22,352 nt of DNA, taken from positions 1 through 22,352 of the forward strand of contig CAZKDJ010000052.1 of assembly GCA_964551295.1 (NCBI GenBank), in the 5' to 3' direction. Below, piece by piece: positions 15,342 to 21,367 of the stretch (the stretch's first letter is position 1; the number at the start of each line of letters is the position of its first letter). The DNA is from JAFGED01 sp964551295 (GTDB taxonomy: Bacteria; Chloroflexota; Anaerolineae; B4-G1). The notes under the pieces are model-generated. The model saw only the letters and a list, made by a program, of their open reading frames with translations. It made no database searches and was not told the origin of the DNA. The position numbers were made by a program, and so were the translations under genes.

Positions 15342-15594
15342 ATTGACTCCTTTCAGTCCCCAGGTTTCGTGTCTGTACGCATTGGCGCGCATGAGGAGCA
15401 TGGGACACTTGACCCGTTTCAATACCTCTTCTGGAGAGAAACCCTCGCTCAGGTCACCTTCTAATGTGGCTCGGGAAAAGTCTATCGTACTTGGATAGGA
15501 ACTTGAAGCCGGCTCTCATGTTGAATGGCAGGAGCGGAACGTCGTAAGGACAATTAGGACGCACAGCCCGATTTAACCGGGCCAGGAAGAACAT
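15342..15594 (-). pseudogene. Remnant of an alpha/beta-hydrolase C-terminal half
   Basis: The minus strand encodes MFFLARLNRAVRPNCPYDVP then LLPFNMRAGFKFLSKYD in one frame. It continues in the next frame as SRATLEGDLSEGFSPEEVLK then RVKCPMLLMRANAYRHETWG. The motif FLSKYD...EGF...L-x-R-V-K-C-P-x-L-L-x-R-A-N is typical of the region of alpha/beta hydrolases around the catalytic Asp strand. The frames join if one base is removed in the GGGAAAA stretch at 15473-15479. The nucleophile half is missing and a large hairpin (15604-15645) lies where it should continue, so this is a truncated remnant and not just a frameshift. The 87-aa gene has taken over its 3' end in the same frame. Confidence 0.6.
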
Positions 15595-15603
15595 GATCTT
15601 TAT

Positions 15604-15645
15604 GATGAAGGGGGGATCTTTAAAAGATCCGATTTCCCCTTCATC
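15604..15645. repeat. Long imperfect hairpin 3' of the SDR gene
   Basis: Two nested perfect inverted repeats are present: GATGAAGGGG (15604-15613) with CCCCTTCATC (15636-15645), and GGATCTT (15614-15620) with AAGATCC (15624-15630). This gives 17 pairs, a 3-base loop and one 5-base bulge. It lies 33 bases past the SDR stop codon and at the broken end of the hydrolase remnant. No T-run follows on the minus strand, so it is not a classic terminator; it could be a small mobile palindrome. Confidence 0.6.
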
Positions 15646-15677
15646 CCTTTATGTCTATCTATGCCCATATCTGTTGT

Positions 15678-16511
15678 TCAAATCTCATCGTACTGCCTCA
15701 CGACGTGTTTTAGCATAAAGGTATCATAAGAACCCGGCTTCAAGCGAGCAAGCATATCCAGCAACCTGGCATCCTTTCCTATCAACACACGAGGGGCTTT
15801 TCGTCTTATTCCGTCTATAATCTGTTTTGCCGCTTCAGAGGGCGTGGTTTGCGCCTGTTCTTCAAATTGGCGAACCGCACCCTCAGGATCATCTATGCGT
15901 TCTCCCCCAATGGCCTGCCGAGCGTTTCGGGCAACATTGGTGCGTATCCCTCCGGGAAACACGACGGTTACCGATACTGAGGTTCCTTTTAATTCCTGCC
16001 GTAAGGCTTCGGTGAACCCACGGACAGCAAACTTGCTCGTAGAATAGGCTGCTGCTTTGGCCGATGCCGTTAGCCCAAAGGTGCTGGAAACATTCACTAA
16101 ACTGGCTTGTGGTTCTCTCAACAAGTGGGGCAAGAAGGCTTTGGTACCGTATATTACTCCCCACAGGTTGATTCCCAGAATCCATTCCAGGTCTTTGTAA
16201 GCTAGATTCTCAACTGTGACATTGCTCAAAGCAACTCCGGCATTATTGATGACAATGTGTACTGCTCCATGCTGTCTGATAACGGCGTCAGCAAAGTCGT
16301 ACACCGCGGTGCGGTTTGAGACATCCACAGCGTGCGAACTGACTTGCCCGCCCTGTTGGAGAATCTCCTCAGAAGTTTGCTTTAGCATCTCTTCATTGAT
16401 GTCGGCGATTGCTACACTGGTTCTCATAGCCGCCAATTGAATGGACAAAGCTTTACCAATACCTGATGCTGCCCCAGTAATCACCGCAACTTTGTTCTCA
16501 AAAGATTGCAT
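15678..16511 (-). CDS. Classical short-chain dehydrogenase/reductase (SDR)
   Basis: A cytoplasmic NAD(P)-dependent oxidoreductase of 277 residues. It shows the Rossmann glycine motif TGAASGIG (12-19), NNAG (89-92), and the catalytic set N115, S143, Y156 and K160 (AYSTSK). D37 at the end of the second strand (VAIADIN) favours NAD over NADP. PGGIRTN (around 188-194) is the usual loop after the active site. The C-terminus (LARLKPGSYDTFMLKHVVRQ) is slightly longer than in minimal SDRs and resembles those acting on lipophilic substrates or acyl chains. The start at 16511 has GGAG 7 bases upstream. The substrate is unknown; a hydrolase remnant downstream may mark a former pathway partner. Confidence 0.88.
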   Translation of the reverse strand: MQSFENKVAVITGAASGIGKALSIQLAAMRTSVAIADINEEMLKQTSEEILQQGGQVSSHAVDVSNRTAVYDFADAVIRQHGAVHIVINNAGVALSNVTVENLAYKDLEWILGINLWGVIYGTKAFLPHLLREPQASLVNVSSTFGLTASAKAAAYSTSKFAVRGFTEALRQELKGTSVSVTVVFPGGIRTNVARNARQAIGGERIDDPEGAVRQFEEQAQTTPSEAAKQIIDGIRRKAPRVLIGKDARLLDMLARLKPGSYDTFMLKHVVRQYDEI

Positions 16512-16529
16512 ATTTATTCTCCATTGTCC

Positions 16530-16631
16530 TTACTGCCCACCGACCTGCTCCACGATGGCGGTCTCTTTCCCCGTCAGCCCGTACAGCGCGTACACCAGCG
16601 TGTCGATCTGGCGCTGGTAGAGGGCCTTCTC
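16530..16631 (-). pseudogene. Stranded C-terminal tail of a restriction-methylase-type protein, copy 1
   Basis: The minus strand encodes EKALYQRQIDTLVYALYGLT then GKETAIVEQVGGQ and a TAA. The pattern QIDxLVYxLYGLTxxE is the well-known C-terminal end of large Eco57I/BREX-type N6-adenine methylase and type IIG restriction proteins (family knowledge). A TGA precedes the fragment directly (16632-16634), and no methylase body is present. It is homologous to the tail at 20253-20345. It lies between the SDR start and the 124-aa gene. The rest of this gap (16635-16747) holds short open stretches with no recognisable product. Confidence 0.6.
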
Positions 16632-16747
16632 TCATCCTTTCTCAGCCCAAGATTCCAGGTGCTTCAATTTTCGCGGCAAAAGTCTCAAGCAGAGTTCGTA
16701 AGAGTCGATAGCTGACATCAAGGTACTCTCCGCCAGGGTTGAGTGGC

Positions 16748-17122
16748 CTACGGTAGTAATGGGCTATTCACTTCAGATGTCTTGAATATGGCTAACCTGT
16801 ACACTTGCCTGCCGTTCTGATCCACGCGTTCTAGCCATCTCTGCCGCGTTACCTGTAGTGTACAAGGTCCATACGTGTACAGTCTGATCCCTCTTGTCCT
16901 CGACTCGTCTATCAGTTCCGCGTGCTGACCATCGGCAAGCAGGAGACCCTCAACTCGGTCGAGAACGTCAAACTCTAGGAAATCCAAGGCACCCTCCCTG
17001 TCGCGAAAGTTCGCATCCTCATACAGGGCCTCGTTACTTTCTATCGTTTCGACGTGTGACCGAATCTCACTGACGCTGCTCTCTAAATTGGACAATCCCT
17101 CGTAGAGCCATTTCTCGGTCAT
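16748..17122 (-). CDS. 124-aa orphan protein (MTEKWL start)
   Basis: A soluble protein of 124 residues, no family recognised. It begins MTEKWLYEGLSNLESSVSEI and is helical at first (IRSHVETIESNEALYED, GALDFLEFDVLDRVEGLL). It then becomes beta-like (RGIRLYTYGPCTLQVTRQRW, VYRLAIFKT). The start at 17122 is preferred because it has the same 5' context as the DinB-like gene at 20116 (TTATCCGG-GAAAAGATC before ATG, then GAGAAATGGCTCT inside the gene); the upstream ATG gives an unlikely extension. The ribosome binding site is weak (GGCGAAAAG). Confidence 0.65.
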   Translation of the reverse strand: MTEKWLYEGLSNLESSVSEIRSHVETIESNEALYEDANFRDREGALDFLEFDVLDRVEGLLLADGQHAELIDESRTRGIRLYTYGPCTLQVTRQRWLERVDQNGRQVYRLAIFKTSEVNSPLLP

Positions 17123-17263
17123 GATCTTTTCGCCGGATAATGGCGATGGGTTGGGGGGCATAACGGTCCGTTCGTTCAACGAGCCTCACATCTGAAACTG
17201 TCCCACATCTCCTCGTCGTACGTCAAAGCCCCGCGCATCTCCTAGAACACTAGCACTTCGAAT

Positions 17264-17295
17264 CAGGCAAGTGTTTCTCCATTCTCACTTGCCTG
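17264..17295. repeat. Perfect 10-bp inverted repeat over a stop codon
   Basis: CAGGCAAGTG (17264-17273) and CACTTGCCTG (17286-17295) are perfect complements separated by 12 bases. The inner arm contains the last codons of the four-TM protein (GGC AAG TG-), so the stop codon TGA lies at the stem-loop edge. The minus strand has ATTCG after the stem, so it is at best a weak terminator. Confidence 0.6.
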
Positions 17296-18025
17296 CAAAG
17301 AAAGGCATATCGTGGTGCGTGTCAAGCTGAACGTTCAAGCGCTTTGTCGCAGAACGCAGGACTAGTTGAGAATAGACGTTAAAGATGGTAAAGGTCAGTG
17401 CGAAAATGGCAAGAACAGCGATCGTGCTTCGTACGGGACGATCTTGAGCAACCTTGCCGGCTAACAGAAAGAGCGACGTTGCAGCGCCTATTGCCAGGCT
17501 GTTGATCAAGGATACGAAAAACTGGTGGGCATTTATTGGATAGAGTAGCGTGGTGAGCAATAGAAATTTCCGATACCAGCGTTTTGGCCTTTTGTTTTTT
17601 GTCGTGGTCATAAATGTGTCATACATCGCGGGCGCTTCGGTTCCCAGCCGATCGATCAGGAATCTTCGAATGTCGTCCAACCCGCGCGTGTATCGAACGC
17701 GGTTTGCGTACCTCCAAGTAAGCGACGACGAAACGATGGAACCGATGCCGCCGGCAAAGATCAGTATGATGCAGATCAAGATTTCCGCGCGGGTGATATC
17801 GGCAGGCTTCGCTGCCGTGCTCTGCACGATGAGGACAATTGCACCAAAAACCGTGGTCATCAGAGCAAGGTAAAAGTTCAGGATCCCCTCGGCGCTCTTG
17901 TCCGCCTCGACAAACAATTCTCGCAAGCACTCGTATTCCCATTCGAGAAATTGAGTGACTTGTTCGTCGGAATCCATACTTGAGGACTCTGAGGTTTCGG
18001 TCGGTTGTTTAGGTTTCTCAGCCAT
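17285..18025 (-). CDS. 246-aa four-TM membrane protein, unknown
   Basis: A 246-residue membrane protein that I do not recognise. The N-terminus is cytosolic and acidic (MAEKPKQPTETSESSSMDSD). Hydrophobic segments follow in two pairs: ILNFYLALMTTVFGAIVLIV and ILICIILIFAGGIGSIVSSS, then FFVSLINSLAIGAATSLFLL and STIAVLAIFALTFTIFNVYS. A positively charged loop between the pairs contains RGLDDIRRFLIDRLGTEAPA and KNKRPKRWYRKF. The start at 18025 is decided by GGAGG 8 bases upstream; the frame is open for 26 more codons but without a ribosome binding site. Paired-hairpin topology with a charged loop is seen in small effector-type membrane proteins, but no diagnostic motif is present. Confidence 0.75.
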   Translation of the reverse strand: MAEKPKQPTETSESSSMDSDEQVTQFLEWEYECLRELFVEADKSAEGILNFYLALMTTVFGAIVLIVQSTAAKPADITRAEILICIILIFAGGIGSIVSSSLTWRYANRVRYTRGLDDIRRFLIDRLGTEAPAMYDTFMTTTKNKRPKRWYRKFLLLTTLLYPINAHQFFVSLINSLAIGAATSLFLLAGKVAQDRPVRSTIAVLAIFALTFTIFNVYSQLVLRSATKRLNVQLDTHHDMPFFAGK

Positions 18026-18175
18026 CAATAGATCCTCCTGCTTCCAAGATTTCTCGGCATCTCGCAAACGTCCGGCTCGTGATATTCTCTGTCCCATTTG
18101 CATCGCATTTCACACCAAGGCCAATTACGATACACCAGTCCATTTCCTGAAATACGCAAATAACTTTGTGGCTTG

Positions 18176-18204
18176 CCTTCCGACTCGCCTCAACCCAGCC
18201 TACT
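18176..18204 (-). repeat. REP-like element copy C
   Basis: The minus strand reads AGTAGGCTGGGTTGAGGCGA then GTCGGAAGG, starting 6 bases after the stop codon of the single-TM protein gene. It aligns with copies A and B over ~29 bases. The GTAGGCTGGGTTGAGG core is close to the GTAGG-TGGGTT repeats that are widespread in bacterial genomes (recalled, not searched). Confidence 0.6.
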
Positions 18205-18210
18205 CGCTGT

Positions 18211-18599
18211 CTAGCGACAGTCGAGTTTCATATTTCCCTCATAGCCCATGACCAAAAGGTAGACCACGTACAACGGCTGCTGCCCTGCATCGGAGGGAAG
18301 CTCCCATCCTGCCAGGTCGTTCAGCGGTGCCGGCAGAGAATGGCTCACCTGGACGGGTATTTGCCCATCTTCAATAAAGAGCACCTGAACTGGGTTGCCC
18401 TCTACTTCCTGATGGGCGTAGGCGGCAAGGATGGTCTCCTGGTTGCCGTCGTTGCGCCGCACCTGGCCCACGAAAAAGTCGCAGCCTCGCTGACGAGCGG
18501 TCCGGCGATGGCCAGAAAGCAGATGAGCACCAGCGCGAGCAGCACATAAATCAGCGAGTAGTCGACATTCCTGTCGGTTGGCTCGGTTGGCATAGGCAT
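18211..18599 (-). pseudogene. Single-TM protein, frameshifted
   Basis: The first frame begins at the ATG at 18599 (GGGGAGAG upstream) with MPMPTEPTDRNVDYSLIYVL, and a membrane helix (LIYVLLALVLICFLAIAGPL) follows. The second frame continues DFFVGQVRRNDGNQETILAA, EGNPVQVLFIEDGQIPVQVS, LNDLAGWELP and YVVYLLVMGYEGNMKLDCR to a TAG. Adding one base to the A5 run at 18473-18477 (T5 on the coding strand) fuses them into ~129 residues (EAATFFVGQVRR). It is a bitopic protein with a beta-rich domain of unknown function. It lies 56 bases downstream of the metallo-beta-lactamase-like gene and is probably in the same transcript. The frame break may be technical. Confidence 0.65.
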
Positions 18600-18655
18600 C
18601 GAGATTACTCTCCCCTCTCCGCCAATTTGAATACGTTTTCATCAATGTTTTCTTT

Positions 18656-19555
18656 CTACTGAAAGCTCGTAAGCAAGTCTATCGTGTGCTCAAGTAATCC
18701 AGGGTCAAGTCGATCACCATGGCCGGGAACTAGCACGTCAAAGTCGAATCGAGCGAGATCGCGAACGGATTCGGGCCAAGCCTCGAGGTCTGCATCGGAT
18801 GTGTTGCCCACTTTGTCCCATCCTATGATCATGCATGTTCCAAACAGTATCTTTCGACTTGGAAAATAGACAACCACATTGTCCGGCGAGTGCGATGGTC
18901 CTGGATAGTAGACTTGGACGATTTCGTCCCCAAATTCCAATTGTAGACCCTCATCTAGCTCAAACAAGTGCGTTGGAGCAACGTATGCCAGGGTCTCGTG
19001 TGCCTCGTAGTAGCGTTGATATTGGGGGGCCTGTAGCCAGTTTAGGGTCATTGCCCGCACCTCTTCTCCGCGTTCTTCGAGTAACTTGACCGTCAATTCC
19101 GAACCATAGACCGGGATTCCTTGTTCGATCAAGTAGCTGTTGCCTCCCAGATTATCACAGTGGAATCCAGTGTTGATAGCGGTGATTTCTCGCTCACCTA
19201 GCTGGGTTTCGATCCACTCCAGCACCTCTCGCGTTGCTTCTGGTGTGTAGGGTGTGTCAACCAGAACCAGGTCGGAACTCTTCATCTCGACAACCATCGA
19301 GTTTCCGGGCCAAGGGAATGAATGGGTGATGACGAACACTCCGGCTTGTACTTTTCTCACATACAAGTCCTCGCTGATGTCAAAACGCTCATACGAATCC
19401 GGCTCCGTCATGTTGGTAGTTGGTTCACCCAAATCTGGAAGCTGTGTAGTCCCTAGCGTGGGTGTTGGGTCAGACGGTAGCCTCCTACACGCGACCAGGA
19501 TCATGCCGAGAAGAACCAGAGAAATAGTCCGGTGTGGCTGTTTCTTACGATGCAC
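18656..19555 (-). CDS. Metallo-beta-lactamase-fold lipoprotein, altered zinc site
   Basis: An exported lipoprotein of 299 residues. The N-terminal signal ends in a lipobox (L20-V-A-C23), so it should be anchored to the membrane and face outward. The body follows the subclass B1-like metallo-beta-lactamase layout: LVLVDTPYT (D100), NTGFHCDNLGGN (129-139), PGPSHSPDNVVVYFPSRKIL with H222, LFGTCMI with C241, and VPGHGD with H279. In the N-T-H-x-H-x-D motif the first His is Gly130; H132, D134, H222, C241 and H279 remain. It may therefore bind one zinc or act on other substrates. The start is a GTG at 19555 with AGGAGGTG 7 bases upstream. It is followed by the single-TM protein gene. True beta-lactamase activity is uncertain. 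Confidence 0.8.
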   Translation of the reverse strand: MHRKKQPHRTISLVLLGMILVACRRLPSDPTPTLGTTQLPDLGEPTTNMTEPDSYERFDISEDLYVRKVQAGVFVITHSFPWPGNSMVVEMKSSDLVLVDTPYTPEATREVLEWIETQLGEREITAINTGFHCDNLGGNSYLIEQGIPVYGSELTVKLLEERGEEVRAMTLNWLQAPQYQRYYEAHETLAYVAPTHLFELDEGLQLEFGDEIVQVYYPGPSHSPDNVVVYFPSRKILFGTCMIIGWDKVGNTSDADLEAWPESVRDLARFDFDVLVPGHGDRLDPGLLEHTIDLLTSFQ

Positions 19556-19705
19556 TGCTTAACACCTCCTACTGCTCTATGTCAGCCTGTATTGCGAGAT
19601 CTCCATCAGGCCCCCGATGGTAGACGTACTTCGTGAATGTGTACCTATTCCAAGCCGTTGCGTTGTTCAAGATTCTTGCATAGAACCGCCGTAATCAACG
19701 TTTAT

Positions 19706-20116
19706 TCATACGTTCCAACCCAAACGTTCCATGAGTGCCTGCACCTGTAAGAGGTGTTCTTCCTCGTGCTCCGCCATATGCTTCAGGGGTTCATTGACCT
19801 CGGGATCGACGTTCTTCTCTTCGTGGGTCAGCAGATGTGCTGCTATGTCTGCCATAGAGCGCAGCTTGTCTGTCTCACCGTCGAGTAACGAACGGCTGAA
19901 TTCCTCGTCCGAAAGCTGGTCCCACTCCGCGAGAACCCGAAAACGCGCTCCCTCGAGTCTGCATATGTAGGGGATATCGGCATCCTCCAGGTTGCGGAGA
20001 AGCTTGCTCAAGTACCTCTCGCGTACGCTGCCGAGTTTTTCAAGAAGCTCTCGCTTGCCAAGATTCTTGTGTTGAGGGGCTATTCGCCCAGGTCCCCAGA
20101 GCCATTTCTCAGCCAT
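19706..20116 (-). CDS. DinB-like four-helix protein
   Basis: A 136-residue helical protein. KRELLEKLGSVRERYLSKLL resembles the first DinB helix. The end has LAHLLTHEE-like spacing (AAHLLTHEEKNVDPE, H94 and H98) and LKHMAEHEEEHLLQVQALME (H113, H117, H121), the His-rich last helix found in DinB/YfiT-type metal-binding bundles. The assignment is from pattern only. The start at 20116 has GGAG ~10 bases upstream and shares its 5' context with the 124-aa gene at 17122. The 140 bases upstream of it show no clear promoter. Possible roles in this superfamily include thiol transferase activity; the substrate is unknown. Confidence 0.6.
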   Translation of the reverse strand: MAEKWLWGPGRIAPQHKNLGKRELLEKLGSVRERYLSKLLRNLEDADIPYICRLEGARFRVLAEWDQLSDEEFSRSLLDGETDKLRSMADIAAHLLTHEEKNVDPEVNEPLKHMAEHEEEHLLQVQALMERLGWNV

Positions 20117-20252
20117 GGTCTTTTTCTCCAGATAACTCGTTACAGATGTCTTTCAACGATCACTTCACCTATGAACCTGCCGGCGATTTTGACGTGTTTC
20201 TCTGCGATTCCTACCCTACACCAACTTGAGAGTATATAGTGAACCTTTCCTG

Positions 20253-20345
20253 TTATCCCCCGGCCCTCTCCACGATCTCTTTTCCCTGCGGCCCGTAGAT
20301 CTCGTACGCCAGCGCGTCGATCTGGCGCTGGCAGAGGGGCTTGTG
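20253..20345 (-). pseudogene. Stranded C-terminal tail of a restriction-methylase-type protein, copy 2
   Basis: The minus strand encodes HKPLCQRQIDALAYEIYGPQ then GKEIVERAGG and a TAA. It aligns with copy 1 at 16530-16631 (QRQID-L-Y-YG--GKE--IVE--GG). No methylase body lies upstream; instead a GC-rich hairpin (GCGAGC/GCTCGC, 20360-20376) and REP-like copy B separate it from the QueG-like gene. The remaining part of this gap (20117-20252) holds no gene that I can see. Confidence 0.6.
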
Positions 20346-20378
20346 CGCTGGGTTTCGCGGCGAGCCTCTAGCTCGCAG

Positions 20379-20407
20379 CCTCCGGCTTGCCTCAGCTCGA
20401 CCTACCT
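20379..20407 (-). repeat. REP-like element copy B, over the QueG-like stop codon
   Basis: The minus strand reads AGGTAGGTCGAGCTGAGGCA then AGCCGGAGG, followed by a GCGAGC-CTCTA-GCTCGC palindrome and CCGCGAAACCCAGC. This is the most complete copy, with GTAG at its head and a palindromic body, as in REP elements. The TAG stop of the QueG-like gene (20406-20408) lies at its upstream edge. Confidence 0.6.
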
Positions 20408-21338
20408 AACTGCTAGCTTCTCTATCGAAAAGGACGCGCAAGTTTCGAGGAAGCGCTCCAAGATAGTTGAACATGTCCAGCGCTTTTACCTTTTGCAAAA
20501 GCTCCTCTGGAAACAGCTCTGGCGATTTCCCTTGCACGAGGAATGCCGTCTCCTCCTCGGTGAACTCTGCCGGCTCGACGAGGGTGTGCACATAGTCCCC
20601 GTTCATCGGGCAGACCATTTGGCAGCGCAGACATCCGTAAATCGTGTGATGGGACGACGGATCTATCCATTCCGGAAAATCCCGCTCTGCGCCGGCCTCG
20701 TTGCAATACGTGAGACACCGCTCGTTATTGATCAGAAACCGGTCGGCCGTGATGGCCCCAGTGGGACAGTTTTTCAGGCACGCCTGACAGCTTTCACATA
20801 GATCCATGCAGCAAATATCGCGCCAGCTTTCTTCCGTGCATGGCATGTCGGAAAAATAGGTCGCCAGGAATAGAGAGCTGCCCATACCCTCCACATAGCA
20901 GATGTTGTTTCGACCATAGAGGCCCAGGCCGCTTCTGACGGCGAAAAGTTTCTTCGGCAACCTGGGCGCATATTGCACGTGATACCCCCTGGGGTTGAGA
21001 GATTCGTTGAGATACCGTTCGATCCTCGGCGGTCCGGATACTTCGTCGAGATAAGACGCAGGCAGCATCAGGGGGATTCTCTTCCCCTGCCAGTGAAACG
21101 CTATTCTGGCCAAGAAGGGACTTGGCGAGGCGACGACGAGTATCGAGCGGATCTCAAAATCGGCATCGGGCTCGTCCAGGTCGTAGAGGTCATCGACGAT
21201 GTATTTCTGGAAATCGTTCAGAAATCCGCTGCCCTTTAGGTCTTCAATATCCTGTCTGATGTCCTGCAAACGGCTTACCGGAACGACGGCGGACTTGTCA
21301 CCGTGGTTCAGTATTTCCTGTGTCACGAATTCGGTCAT
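20406..21338 (-). CDS. QueG-like double [4Fe-4S] cluster protein
   Basis: A cytoplasmic iron-sulfur protein of 310 residues related to epoxyqueuosine reductase (QueG). The central part has LPKKLFAVRSGLGLYGRNNI (127-146), matching the conserved 'K-x-x-A-x-x-x-G-L-G-x-x-G-x-N' region. The first cluster is C181-x2-C184-x2-C187-x3-C191-P-T. The second uses C236-x2-C239-x3-C243-P plus C208/C212. QueG is usually longer (~350-390 residues, often with HEAT repeats) and has a distinct N-terminal cobalamin region. This protein starts MTEFVTQEILNHGDKSAVVP and is shorter, so it is probably a paralogue with another substrate and not the queuosine enzyme. The start at 21338 has AAGGAAAA upstream. It lies 29 bases after the CPBP gene and is probably co-transcribed with it. 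Confidence 0.75.
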   Translation of the reverse strand: MTEFVTQEILNHGDKSAVVPVSRLQDIRQDIEDLKGSGFLNDFQKYIVDDLYDLDEPDADFEIRSILVVASPSPFLARIAFHWQGKRIPLMLPASYLDEVSGPPRIERYLNESLNPRGYHVQYAPRLPKKLFAVRSGLGLYGRNNICYVEGMGSSLFLATYFSDMPCTEESWRDICCMDLCESCQACLKNCPTGAITADRFLINNERCLTYCNEAGAERDFPEWIDPSSHHTIYGCLRCQMVCPMNGDYVHTLVEPAEFTEEETAFLVQGKSPELFPEELLQKVKALDMFNYLGALPRNLRVLFDREASS

Positions 21339-21367
21339 TGGTTATTTTCCTTACTCAGTTAGCGGAT

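Noticed and set aside
19697..19728. Inverted repeat AACGTTT/AAACGTT around the DinB-like stop codon
   Set aside because: AACGTT is self-complementary, so the pairing is weak evidence. I did not count it among the stop-codon repeats.
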